Shown here piece by piece: positions 17,207 to 24,402 of a stretch of 64,000 nucleotides of DNA. The notes under the pieces were generated by a model, which was given only the letters and a program-made list of their open reading frames with translations, was not told the origin of the DNA and made no database searches. This DNA is from Clostridiales bacterium (lineage in GTDB: Bacteria > Bacillota > Clostridia > Oscillospirales > Oscillospiraceae). Numbering within the stretch: position 1 is the stretch's first letter; the number at the start of each line of letters is the position of its first letter. The stretch lies in assembly GCA_019420945.1 (NCBI GenBank), contig JAHZGF010000042.1, positions 62,001 to 126,000 on the forward strand, in the 5' to 3' direction. Position numbers and translations under genes: made by a program.

Positions 17207-17518
17207 ATGGCGATAGATTGCAGATTGGAACAGGAGCGGATGTATCTCCGGCTCACCGGAGAGATTGACCACCACCGGGCCGGGGAGCTGATGCGCCAGT
17301 TGGAGGCACAGCTGGATTTGGAGTCTCCCAGGCAGGTGGAGCTGGACATGAGCGGGGTCACCTTCATGGATTCCAGCGGCATTGCACTGCTGCTGCGGCT
17401 GCACCGCAGCCTGTCCCTCACCGGAGGCAGATTGCAGGTGGTTCAGGTGCCCAAGCAGCCGGGCAAGGTGTTAAAGGCGGCAGGACTGGAGCGGATGTTT
17501 TCCATCTCCTATCTCTGA
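17207..17518 (+). CDS. spoIIAA: Anti-sigma F factor antagonist
   Basis: SpoIIAA is the STAS-domain protein that frees sigma F from SpoIIAB in the forespore. The 103-residue product has the STAS fold, with the phosphorylation loop VTFMDSSGIALLL; its second Ser (about residue 57) is the site phosphorylated by SpoIIAB. ATG 17207 has AAAGGGG about nine bases upstream; earlier in-frame codons lie in or just after the valS terminator. It is the first gene of the conserved spoIIAA-spoIIAB-sigF operon. Expression in relatives depends on sigma H, but I could not identify a clear sigma H promoter in the roughly 60 bases available. Confidence 0.93.
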   Translation: MAIDCRLEQERMYLRLTGEIDHHRAGELMRQLEAQLDLESPRQVELDMSGVTFMDSSGIALLLRLHRSLSLTGGRLQVVQVPKQPGKVLKAAGLERMFSISYL

Positions 17519-17536
17519 TTTTTGGGGGTTTACATA

Positions 17537-17989
17537 ATGAAAATCATCAACGAAGTGAAGCTGGACTTTCCCAGCACCTCATCCAACGAGGGCTTTGCCC
17601 GCAGCGCGGCGGCCTGCTTTGCCGCCCAGCTGGACCCCACCCTGGAGGAGTTGGGGGATATCCGCACGGCGGTGAGCGAGGCGGTGACCAACGCCATCGT
17701 CCACGGCTACCCGGATACCCTGGGACGCATCACCCTGCGGATGCGGATTTTTGAGGATAACCTGCTGGAACTGCAGATCAAGGATCGAGGCGTGGGCATT
17801 CCCGATGTGGACAAGGCCCGACAGCCCATGTTTACCACCGGGGGAGAGGAGCGCAGCGGCATGGGTTTCACCATCATGGAGAGTTTTATGGACTTTATCA
17901 AGGTCAATTCCGCCCCGGGCCGGGGCACCACCGTCACTCTGCGCAAGCGTATTTCCCGGCGGTTGAAGCATGAGCGGACCCGCGCCTGA
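17537..17989 (+). CDS. spoIIAB: Anti-sigma F factor, serine kinase
   Basis: SpoIIAB binds and inhibits sigma F and phosphorylates SpoIIAA, using ATP. The 150-residue GHKL-fold protein shows the N box EAVTNAIVHGY, the G1 box KDRGVGIPDVDKA and the G2 box RSGMGFTIME. ATG 17537 is preferred over an in-frame TTG at 17522 because the latter overlaps the weak G-rich ribosome binding site. Its 3' end overlaps the sigF start by 20 bases, so the two are translationally coupled. This would keep anti-sigma and sigma factor in balance. Confidence 0.95.
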   Translation: MKIINEVKLDFPSTSSNEGFARSAAACFAAQLDPTLEELGDIRTAVSEAVTNAIVHGYPDTLGRITLRMRIFEDNLLELQIKDRGVGIPDVDKARQPMFTTGGEERSGMGFTIMESFMDFIKVNSAPGRGTTVTLRKRISRRLKHERTRA

Positions 17990-18677
17990 GCTGCTGAGCG
18001 CAGCCCAGCAGGGGGACAAGGCGGCGGAGGAGCGGCTGCTCACCGAGAACAGCAGGCTCATCTGGAGCGTGGTGCGCCGCTACCTAGGCCGAGGCGTGGA
18101 ACAGGAGGATCTGTACCAGCTGGGCTGTATCGGCTTCCTGAAGGCCATACAGGGCTTTGATCCTGCCTTTGGCACCCAGTTCTCCACCTATGCCGTCCCC
18201 AAAATTGCCGGGGAAATGCGGCGGTTCCTGCGGGATGACGGCACGGTGAAGGTCAGCCGCACTCTCCGGGAGCGGGCCGCCCGGATTGCCCAGGCCCGGA
18301 CGGAGTTGACCCACTCTCTGGGCTACGAACCCACCGTGTCCGAGCTGGCGGAATATCTGGAGCTGGACATCGAGGACATCGCCATGGCAGAGACCGCCAC
18401 CTCGGCGGTGGCCTCCTTGTCGGCAGAGACCGGAGACGGCCTCACCCTGGAGTCAGTTCTGGGAGACGGTGGGATGGAGGAGGAGCTGGTGGAGCGACTG
18501 GATTTGAAGGCCGCCATTGAACAGCTGCCGGAACGGGAGCGGCTGGTCATCATCCTGCGCTATTTCCGCTCCTTTACCCAGGAGCAGACCGCCCGAGTTA
18601 TTGACGTCAGCCAGGTCCAGGTGTCCCGAATCGAGCGCAAGGCAGTGGAGCATCTGCGTCGTCTGCTTGAATCTTAG
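17970..18677 (+). CDS. sigF: RNA polymerase sigma-F factor
   Basis: Sigma F is the first forespore-specific sigma factor. The 235-residue sigma-70 family protein has region 2 (LYQLGCIGFLKAIQGFDPAFGTQFSTYA, followed by the -10 recognition helix KIAGEMRRFLRDD), region 3 and region 4 (ERERLVIILRYF, then the helix-turn-helix TARVIDVSQVQVSRIERKA). The start ATG 17970 lies inside the spoIIAB end. Operon position distinguishes it from sigma G, which lies elsewhere next to sigma E genes. The promoter of the next gene and its overlapping terminator begin in its last codons. Confidence 0.94.
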   Translation: MSGPAPELLSAAQQGDKAAEERLLTENSRLIWSVVRRYLGRGVEQEDLYQLGCIGFLKAIQGFDPAFGTQFSTYAVPKIAGEMRRFLRDDGTVKVSRTLRERAARIAQARTELTHSLGYEPTVSELAEYLELDIEDIAMAETATSAVASLSAETGDGLTLESVLGDGGMEEELVERLDLKAAIEQLPERERLVIILRYFRSFTQEQTARVIDVSQVQVSRIERKAVEHLRRLLES

Positions 18678-18695
18678 CCAGCCCTGTGGTAAAAT
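18667..18695 (+). promoter_or_regulatory. Promoter of the HAD phosphatase gene, nested in the sigF terminator
   Basis: TTGAAT (18667-18672, in the last sigF codons) and TAAAAT (18690-18695) are spaced 17 bp apart. The expected start near 18702 falls at the end of the left arm of the sigF terminator hairpin. Confidence 0.65.
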
Positions 18696-18726
18696 GCCTC
18701 CGAACATCAGATTCGGAGGCATTTTG
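18691..18726 (+). terminator. Terminator of the spoIIA-sigF operon, containing the next gene's ribosome binding site
   Basis: AAAATGCCTCCGAA (18691-18704) pairs with TTCGGAGGCATTTT (18712-18725), a perfect 14-bp stem with a TTTTG tail. The right arm contains GGAGG (18715-18719), the ribosome binding site of the next gene nine bases later. Confidence 0.85.
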
Positions 18727-18728
18727 TC

Positions 18729-19373
18729 ATGAAGTATCAGACTGTGATTTTCGATATGGACGGCACCATTCTGGAGACCCTGGAGGATATCCGGGACAGC
18801 GTCAATGTGACCATGGACCATATGGGCTGCCCTCGCCGGAGCCTGGAGGAGGTCCGGAACTTTGTGGGCAACGGAGCAGCTAAACTGATTGAGCGGAGCA
18901 TGCCCAAGAGCGCCAGTCAGGAGGAGATTGACCGGGCCCTGGCCTTTTATAAGGCCTATTATGACGCCCACGCCCAGATCAAAACCGGACCCTATGAGGG
19001 CATTCCGGAGCTGTTGAAGGCCCTCAAAGAGCGGGGCATTCAGATTGCCGTGGTGAGCAACAAGCCCGATGAGGCAGTCAAGGCCCTGGCGGAGCACTAT
19101 TTCCCGGGACTCTTTCCGGTGGCCATTGGCCAGCGGCCGGAATTTGCCACCAAGCCCGCCCCGGACTCGGTGTTTGAGGCGATGCGGCTTCTGGGCGCAA
19201 AGCCGGAGACTACCGTCTATGTGGGAGACTCCGACGTAGACATCGACACCGCCCGGAACGCCGGCCTGGACTGCATTTCAGTGACCTGGGGGTTCCGCAG
19301 CGTGGATTTCCTGCTGGAACACGGGGCGAAAACCCTGGCCCACAGCACCCGGGAGCTGCTGAAGTTGCTTTAA
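18729..19373 (+). CDS. HAD-family phosphatase (phosphoglycolate phosphatase-like)
   Basis: This is a 214-residue haloacid dehalogenase hydrolase of the Gph/PpaX type. Motif I is FDMDGT (catalytic Asp9 and Asp11), motif II is VVSNKP, and motif III/IV is VYVGDSDVDIDTARNAG. A helical cap domain sits between motifs I and II. The fold fits small phosphomonoesters such as phosphoglycolate or pyrophosphate (PpaX), but substrate cannot be read from sequence. The ATG at 18729 is only three bases after the sigF terminator, and its GGAGG ribosome binding site is inside that hairpin. A promoter nested in the terminator probably drives it. Confidence 0.9.
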   Translation: MKYQTVIFDMDGTILETLEDIRDSVNVTMDHMGCPRRSLEEVRNFVGNGAAKLIERSMPKSASQEEIDRALAFYKAYYDAHAQIKTGPYEGIPELLKALKERGIQIAVVSNKPDEAVKALAEHYFPGLFPVAIGQRPEFATKPAPDSVFEAMRLLGAKPETTVYVGDSDVDIDTARNAGLDCISVTWGFRSVDFLLEHGAKTLAHSTRELLKLL

Positions 19374-19451
19374 GAGGAGTCCGCCTGAACAATTACAAAA
19401 ATCCGGGAAGGTTCATAGCCGTCTCCGGAAAATTAACGCAGACAAACCAAA

Positions 19452-19486
19452 ACAGGCCGTCCCGGCATTTTGCCGGGACGGCCTGT
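19452..19486. terminator. Bidirectional terminator between the HAD and TIR genes
   Basis: ACAGGCCGTCCCGGCA / TGCCGGGACGGCCTGT form a perfect 16-bp stem with a three-base loop between two convergent genes. Confidence 0.8.
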
Positions 19487-19489
19487 CTG

Positions 19490-20548
19490 TCATTTCTTCT
19501 TGTCGTCCTTCTTCTGCTCCTCCAGCTTGCGCTGAATGAGCTCTGCCAGGGTGGGTTTTCGTTCGCCCTCCTCCTGGGGGGCGTCGCCGGACTCAGGGGG
19601 CTTATCCTCCTTCTTGTCCGAACCCTTGCTGCTCAGCAGCGAGGAGATTTGTTCCACAAGACTGGATGTAGATGCAGCGCCAGACTGCTCCTGAGCGCTG
19701 GATTCCGGTGCCGGTGTATCCGGTACAGCGGCATCCTGATCCGCGCTGATGGGACTGGCGGTCCAGGCCAGCAGCGGCTCAGATTTGCGGCCCAGCTGAG
19801 TGGAGAGCTGCTCTGACAGCGGTGTTGTTTTTTCCTCAGGGACCTCCTGGGGCTCCGGAGTGGGAGCTGGAATCGGGTCAGGAGCGGGTTCGGGTGCAGG
19901 AGGTGGAGTAGGAATGTGTTTCTTCTTGGGGTCCAGCTCTGCCAAGGTTTTTACAGGGGGATAAATCTTTGCGGCGTCAGGGAAGGAGGCCACAATCTCC
20001 TCGTAGTAGCCGATCTTACGGTTGGGTTCGTCCTTGGGGTGGACCCGAACACGCTCATTGTTGCTGCCAAAAAATTTGTCGCAGAACTGGCTGAGGATAA
20101 TGGCCTTGGCGGTTTTTTCCTTCTTGGTGATATCCTTGCGGAGCATCAGATTGGTGTAAACCTCTTGGGTAAATGCGCCGATGTCCCCCACGTTTTCCAC
20201 GTCCACGGCGATGAAACGGACCTGGCCAAAGTGGATACGCACCGTCATGGTCTCGGTAGTTTGGTTCAGCTCCCGGAAACAGGCCTCGCTGGTGAGGGAG
20301 GTGCTGCTCACATAGAAGACCACCAGCAGACAGTCCAAATCGGAGATGGCACTCAGGGCGTCCTCAGTCCAGGAATCTTTCGTCTTGTCCAGATTGCGTT
20401 CATCCAGCCATACATTGTAGCCCAGTTGCTGGAATGCCAGAACATCTTCCCAGACCCGCTGATGGTCCCGGGCACTGTAACTGACGAAGATATAGGGGTT
20501 GTCCATATCACAGGGTTTAATCTGTGCCAAAACTTCTGCCGGTTCCAT
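19490..20548 (-). CDS. TIR-domain protein with disordered proline-rich tail
   Basis: The 352-residue protein has a TIR domain at about residues 17-150. Box 1 is YIFVSYSARDH, and SEACFRELN carries the glutamate (E93) that aligns with the catalytic Glu of NAD-cleaving TIRs. A conserved-looking segment follows to about 210, then a Pro/Glu linker (211-240) and a disordered acidic tail ending in KKDDKKK. The tail holds three similar amphipathic segments (243-255, 296-308, 333-345) with the pattern Leu-x-Glu-(Gln/Leu)-(Leu/Ile)-x3-Leu. GGAGG lies nine bases before ATG 20548. It is monocistronic, and no recognisable defence partner is adjacent. NADase activity, signalling or scaffolding are all possible. 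Confidence 0.82.
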   Translation of the reverse strand: MEPAEVLAQIKPCDMDNPYIFVSYSARDHQRVWEDVLAFQQLGYNVWLDERNLDKTKDSWTEDALSAISDLDCLLVVFYVSSTSLTSEACFRELNQTTETMTVRIHFGQVRFIAVDVENVGDIGAFTQEVYTNLMLRKDITKKEKTAKAIILSQFCDKFFGSNNERVRVHPKDEPNRKIGYYEEIVASFPDAAKIYPPVKTLAELDPKKKHIPTPPPAPEPAPDPIPAPTPEPQEVPEEKTTPLSEQLSTQLGRKSEPLLAWTASPISADQDAAVPDTPAPESSAQEQSGAASTSSLVEQISSLLSSKGSDKKEDKPPESGDAPQEEGERKPTLAELIQRKLEEQKKDDKKK

Positions 20549-20598
20549 GCTCCGTGTCCTCCTGATCTGTTGCCGTGGTTCAGCGTCTAATCTAATTC

Positions 20599-20627
20599 AT
20601 TATATCTAATCCGTTATATTTTGTAAA
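20599..20627 (-). promoter_or_regulatory. Promoter of the TIR gene
   Basis: On the minus strand TTTACA (20622-20627) and TATAAT (20599-20604) are spaced 17 bp apart. The hexamer ATTAGA occurs three times across and just after the -10, a possible operator. Confidence 0.75.
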
Positions 20628-20691
20628 GGAACTGCCGGAGGATTTTAGGCTGTTGTTGCAGTGTCAGGGCCATTTGAGATCCCACGATTGT

Positions 20692-20725
20692 AAAATGGGG
20701 TGCGTCACATGACGCACCCCATTTT
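20692..20725 (-). terminator. Terminator after csoR
   Basis: AAAATGGGGTGCGTC / GACGCACCCCATTTT surround ACAT. The stem is strong and symmetric. It lies three bases after the csoR stop and ends the copA-csoR transcript. Confidence 0.85.
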
Positions 20726-20727
20726 GC

Positions 20728-20991
20728 TCATTTTAACAGCTTTTGCAGCAGGCTGTTGATCTCTGCCAGTTTCTCCTCGGCGTTGCCGCTCTCCACCGCT
20801 TCCCGCACACAGCAGGACATGTGGGCCTGTAAAATGGCGGCATTGGCCTTGGTCAGGATAGACTGGGCGGCCATGATCTGGTTGGAGATGTCGATGCAGT
20901 AGCGGTCCTCCTCCACCATGTTGAAAATGCCATCCAGTTGTCCTCGGGCGGTCTTTAAAAGCCGCTGAATCTGCGTTTTATCCGCTCTCAT
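20728..20991 (-). CDS. csoR: Copper-sensing repressor CsoR
   Basis: CsoR is a four-helix DNA-binding repressor that releases its operator on binding Cu(I). The 87-residue protein keeps the copper ligands Cys32, His57 and Cys61 with the same spacing as the characterised CsoR (25 then 4 residues). This distinguishes it from formaldehyde (FrmR) and nickel (RcnR) sensors. The start ATG overlaps the copA stop in an ATGA, so translation is coupled. It would repress the copA-csoR operon through the GGGGTATCT palindrome upstream of copA. Placing the regulator last in the operon gives negative feedback. Confidence 0.92.
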   Translation of the reverse strand: MRADKTQIQRLLKTARGQLDGIFNMVEEDRYCIDISNQIMAAQSILTKANAAILQAHMSCCVREAVESGNAEEKLAEINSLLQKLLK

Positions 20992-21197
20992 TGAATTCCT
21001 GTCACCTCATAGCCCGCGTCGGTGACCGCCTTGGTCAGAGCCTTGTCACTTACCAGCAGTCCGCATTCCACCTGGGCGGTCTTTTCTTCCAGATTGACCT
21101 GTACGCTTTTGACACCCTTGACAGCGGCCAGGGCTTTTTCCACCCGGGCCTGGCAGTGCTGGCACATCATGCCTTCTACCTGTAATGTCTTAGTCAT
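20988..21197 (-). other. Possible internal start giving a free CopZ-like chaperone from the copA 3' end
   Basis: Within copA the in-frame ATG at 21197 begins [15 protein letters not shown] and would yield a 69-residue HMA protein. AAGGAG lies 11 bases upstream of it, and GAGG lies closer. Such a product would match stand-alone CopZ chaperones in length and start. Use of this start is an inference. Confidence 0.45.
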
Positions 21198-23525
21198 GGT
21201 TTCCTCGTCTCCTTTTTCAAGTTCATCAGAATTTGTTTGAGAAGGGGCTGCCAGTGCGGCGCCACCCCGGTGTTTCGGTTTGAAAAATCTCAGCCGCAGG
21301 GCGTTGGACACCACGCAGACCGAGGACAGGCTCATGGCAGCGGCCCCGAAGATGGGGTTCAGCTGCCAGCCCAGAATGGGGAAGAACACCCCGGCGGCCA
21401 GGGGGATACCGATGGAGTTGTAAAACAGCGCCCAGAACAGGTTTTCCTTGATATTGCGCAGGGTGGCCTTGGAGAGTTCATAGGCTCCCACCGCGTCCAT
21501 GAGGGAGGAACGCATCAGCACTACATCGGCGCTCTCCAGGGCCACATCGGTACCGGCGCCAATGGCAATGCCCACCTGAGCCCGGGCCAGGGCGGGGGCG
21601 TCGTTGATGCCGTCGCCCACCATGGCCACCTTTTTGCCCTGGGCCTGCAGGTCGGCAATGTGCCGCTCCTTGTCCTGGGGCAGTACCTCAGCGATGACTT
21701 GAATGCCGCCCATCTGCCGACCCACTGCCTCGGCGGTCCGTCGGTTGTCTCCGGTGAGCAGTACCACTTCCAGCCCCAGCTCCTTCATGGCCCTGATGGC
21801 CTCCAGGCTGTCAGGCTTGGGAGGATCGGACACGGCAATGGTGCCCATCAGCTGCCCGTCGCAGGAGAAAAACAGCGGTGTTTTGCCCGCCTCGGCCAGT
21901 TGATCTGCCAGAGTAGAGACGTTATCCAGCCCCAGGAACCGGGCGTTGCCGGCCCGGAACAAGCTGCCCTGAATGGTGCCTTGGATTCCCTGGCCGGGCA
22001 CTGCCTGGAAATCCTCCACTGGGCAGAGGGGGATGTTCTGCTCTTTTGCTCTGGCCACAATGGCTTGGGCCAGGGGATGCTCTGAAAGGGCCTCCAGGGA
22101 GGCGGCCACGCAGAGTAATTCTTCCTCCGTATGGTCTCCCTGGGGCAGCAGGTCAGTCACTACGGGCTTGCCTTGGGTCACAGTACCGGTTTTGTCCAGC
22201 ACGATGGTGTTGATACTCTGCAGGGCTTCCAGGGCTTCAGCGGATTTGAACAAGGTGCCGTTCTGAGCGCCCCGGCCAGTGCCCACCATAATGGCCACCG
22301 GGGTGGCCAGCCCCAGAGCGCAGGGGCAGGAGATTACCAGCACAGAGACACCAGCCACCAGGGCCCGACTGGGGGTGCCGGTGACGATGAGCCACACCAC
22401 GGCGGTGACCAGGGCGATGGCCATGACAATGGGAACGAAAACGCCGGCCACCCGGTCCGCCAGCTTGGCGATGGGGGCTTTGGAGGCAGAGGCATCCTCC
22501 ACCAGTTGGATGATCTGGGCCAGGGCGGTGTTTTGTCCCACTCCGGTGGCCCGCATGGTAAAGGAGCCGGTCTGATTGATGGTGGCGGCGCTGACCTTGT
22601 CACCGGGGCCTTTTTCCACTGGAATCGATTCTCCGGTCAGGGCGGATTCGTCCACGGAAGATATACCCTCCGTCACAATGCCGTCCACCGGTACCGCTCC
22701 ACCGGGTTTCACCCGCAGCAGGTCGCCGGCCTGAACCTGCTCCACCGGCAGTTCCAGTTCTTCGCCCTCCCGCAGTACCGTGGCGGTCTTGGGCGCCAGA
22801 TCCATCAGGGCCCGGATGGCGTCTCCCGTCTTACCCTTGGAGCGGGTTTCCAAGTACTTGCCTACGGAAATTAGAGTCAATATCATGCCCACCGACTCCA
22901 GATAGAGGTGGTTCATCTGATACTCATGGGCCAGGGCCATATCCCCGTGTCCCAGGGCCCAGCCTGTCATAAAGATGGCCCAAAGGGAGTAGAGGAAGGC
23001 GGCGGAACTGCCTAGGGCGATCAGAGAGTCCATGTTGGGGCTGCGATGCCACAGGGAGCGGAAGCCGTTGATAAAATAGTGGTCGTTGATGTACATGATG
23101 GGCAGCACCAGCACCAGCTGGGTCAGGGTGAACACCATGGCGTTTTCCACCCCGTGAAAGATGGGGGGCAGGGGGGCCCCCACCATGTGCCCCATGCACA
23201 GATAAAACAGCGGCACCAGAAAGACAATGGACCAAATCAGTCGGCGCTTCATGCCTTTTGCCTGCTCTGCCGCCGGGTCCGCCTGGGCAGCAGCGGCGGA
23301 GGCTGAGGGAGCGGCACCATGGACGCTGGCATGATAGCCCGCCCGGTCCACCGCGGCGCAGATGTCCTCCGGGGATAGCTTGGATTCGTCAAATTCCGTC
23401 ACCATGCTGTTGGCCAGCAGGTTGACGGCGGCCGTATTTACACCATCCAAAGCATTGACAGCCTTTTCTACATGAGCCTGGCAGGCGGCGCAGCTCATGC
23501 CGGTCACGTCAAATTTGCATTTCAT
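20988..23525 (-). CDS. copA: Copper-exporting P1B-type ATPase with N- and C-terminal HMA domains
   Basis: CopA pumps Cu(I) out of the cytoplasm using ATP. The 845-residue protein begins with a heavy-metal-associated (HMA) domain (GMSCAAC, C12/C15). The ATPase core has the ion-binding CPC (about residues 400-402), the phosphorylation motif DKTGTVTQG, the SEHPLA motif and [10 protein letters not shown]. Unusually, a complete second HMA domain (GMMCQHC, residues 777-845) is fused at the C-terminus after a short Glu/Lys linker, resembling a CopZ chaperone. ATG 23525 has GGAGG upstream; codons before it lie in the operator. It is transcribed with csoR under a CsoR-type operator. Confidence 0.95.
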   Translation of the reverse strand: MKCKFDVTGMSCAACQAHVEKAVNALDGVNTAAVNLLANSMVTEFDESKLSPEDICAAVDRAGYHASVHGAAPSASAAAAQADPAAEQAKGMKRRLIWSIVFLVPLFYLCMGHMVGAPLPPIFHGVENAMVFTLTQLVLVLPIMYINDHYFINGFRSLWHRSPNMDSLIALGSSAAFLYSLWAIFMTGWALGHGDMALAHEYQMNHLYLESVGMILTLISVGKYLETRSKGKTGDAIRALMDLAPKTATVLREGEELELPVEQVQAGDLLRVKPGGAVPVDGIVTEGISSVDESALTGESIPVEKGPGDKVSAATINQTGSFTMRATGVGQNTALAQIIQLVEDASASKAPIAKLADRVAGVFVPIVMAIALVTAVVWLIVTGTPSRALVAGVSVLVISCPCALGLATPVAIMVGTGRGAQNGTLFKSAEALEALQSINTIVLDKTGTVTQGKPVVTDLLPQGDHTEEELLCVAASLEALSEHPLAQAIVARAKEQNIPLCPVEDFQAVPGQGIQGTIQGSLFRAGNARFLGLDNVSTLADQLAEAGKTPLFFSCDGQLMGTIAVSDPPKPDSLEAIRAMKELGLEVVLLTGDNRRTAEAVGRQMGGIQVIAEVLPQDKERHIADLQAQGKKVAMVGDGINDAPALARAQVGIAIGAGTDVALESADVVLMRSSLMDAVGAYELSKATLRNIKENLFWALFYNSIGIPLAAGVFFPILGWQLNPIFGAAAMSLSSVCVVSNALRLRFFKPKHRGGAALAAPSQTNSDELEKGDEETMTKTLQVEGMMCQHCQARVEKALAAVKGVKSVQVNLEEKTAQVECGLLVSDKALTKAVTDAGYEVTGIQ

Positions 23526-23547
23526 AGTTTGCCTCCAATTTCTGGGG

Positions 23548-23573
23548 AGATACCCCACCCCTGGGGGGTATCT
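23548..23573. promoter_or_regulatory. CsoR-type operator of copA-csoR
   Basis: AGATACCCC (23548-23556) and GGGGTATCT (23565-23573) form a perfect inverted repeat around ACCCCTGG. This is the ATACCCC...GGGGTAT pattern of CsoR sites. It begins two bases downstream of the -10 box and so covers the transcription start. Confidence 0.85.
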
Positions 23574-23575
23574 AA

Positions 23576-23604
23576 ACTATAACAAAAAGATCCTACAATG
23601 TCAA
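23576..23604 (-). promoter_or_regulatory. Promoter of copA-csoR
   Basis: On the minus strand TTGACA (23599-23604) and TATAGT (23576-23581) are spaced 17 bp apart, immediately upstream of the CsoR operator. Confidence 0.85.
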
Positions 23605-23623
23605 TAGGGGTATCCGGCCTGGA

Positions 23624-23660
23624 CGAAAAGAAGCTCCGGGGCGGAGAACCGTCCCGGAGC
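23624..23660 (-). terminator. Terminator after the DUF378 gene
   Basis: GCTCCGGG / CCCGGAGC (23633-23640, 23653-23660) is followed on the minus strand by TTCTTTTC. It lies just upstream of the copA promoter. Confidence 0.65.
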
Positions 23661-23727
23661 GTCCTTTTTCGGTCAGTTGACCTGGAGCAGTCTCTCCTGC
23701 AGGGAGAAACAGCTCTAACGGCAGGTG

Positions 23728-23946
23728 TTACTGAGCCTGCGCCTCCCGGCGTACCGTATCCCGTTCCCGGAAGAGCAGGGAAATGCACCAGATGGCTGCC
23801 AGGCCCACAACGGTATAAATGGTGCGGGCCAGCAAGCTGCCGCTGCCGCCAAAGATCCAAGCCACCAGGTCAAACTGGAACAGGCCGATGCTGCCCCAGT
23901 TCAGGCCGCCGATGATGGCAATGATCAGCGCGATTCTGTCGATCAT
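23728..23946 (-). CDS. DUF378 small membrane protein
   Basis: This 72-residue membrane protein matches the DUF378 family. The hallmark IIGGLNWGSIGLFQFDLVAWIFGG fills the first helix and turn, and a second helix follows (IYTVVGLAAIWCISLLF). The C-terminal tail is charged (RERDTVRREAQAQ). GGGAGG lies nine bases before ATG 23946. The family is widespread and functionally uncharacterised. It lies between the copA promoter and a small Cys-rich gene and probably forms its own transcript, with a terminator on the copA side. Confidence 0.88.
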   Translation of the reverse strand: MIDRIALIIAIIGGLNWGSIGLFQFDLVAWIFGGSGSLLARTIYTVVGLAAIWCISLLFRERDTVRREAQAQ

Positions 23947-24040
23947 CTTGTCAAACCTCCCAATGATGATTGCGTATCTCTATGCGCAGGGTTAATTTGC
24001 CCCGAAATAGAAAAACTATGTTTTGTCAAATAAATGAAAC

Positions 24041-24071
24041 AGCCGAAACGCATCAGAAATGCGTTTCGGCT
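24041..24071 (-). terminator. Terminator after the small Cys protein gene
   Basis: AGCCGAAACGCAT / ATGCGTTTCGGCT form a perfect 13-bp stem with a five-base loop, followed on the minus strand by GTTTCATTTATTT. Confidence 0.75.
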
Positions 24072-24091
24072 ATTGGGCAAATTCGGTTCAG

Positions 24092-24301
24092 TTACAGCTG
24101 AAAATCCTCATCCTCCAGCTGGGACAGATCCAGCACCGGAGCGGAGGGAGGCTGGCGCTTCAGGGGATCATATACGAAATGGCGGCAGTGAAATCCCTCA
24201 GAGACAATGCCTTTTTTGGGGCAGATGACCTCACCGTTTTCCAGGCTTCCGCCCCGTTGGCAATAGGCACACCGGGGATCAATGGATTTACGAAACAGCA
24301 T
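24092..24301 (-). CDS. Small four-cysteine protein (69 aa), putative metal binding
   Basis: This 69-residue protein starts at ATG 24301, preceded by GAGGG. It contains CAYC (about residues 11-14), VICP and FHCRHF, so four Cys and a nearby His could form a zinc site of the ribbon type. The C-terminus is acidic (LDLSQLEDEDFQL). I recognise no named family. The frame extends 34 codons upstream to 24403, inside the ylbJ 3' end, but the ribosome binding site points to 24301. A TATAAT overlapping the ylbJ stop codon could give it its own promoter, or it may be co-transcribed with ylbJ. Confidence 0.65.
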   Translation of the reverse strand: MLFRKSIDPRCAYCQRGGSLENGEVICPKKGIVSEGFHCRHFVYDPLKRQPPSAPVLDLSQLEDEDFQL

Positions 24302-24373
24302 GGGCCGCCCTCTTTTCTGCTCAGTTTGAAGAAACCGACCACAGGTGTTACTTGATCGGATTCGACAAAACCT

Positions 24374-24402
24374 ATTATAGCTTGCCACGACGGGGATTTC
24401 CA
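24374..24402 (-). promoter_or_regulatory. Possible promoter of the small Cys protein gene, overlapping the ylbJ stop
   Basis: On the minus strand TGGAAA (24397-24402) and TATAAT (24374-24379) are spaced 17 bp apart. The -10 box contains the ylbJ TAA. Confidence 0.5.

Noticed and set aside
14282..17404. Long minus-strand frame (1040 codons) across valS.
   Set aside because: It is antisense to ValRS and runs through its T-box terminator and leader; no recognisable protein features.
19490..20548. Anti-phage defence island around the TIR gene.
   Set aside because: Neighbours are a HAD phosphatase and copper homeostasis genes; there is no sirtuin, cyclase, Thoeris or other partner in the window.
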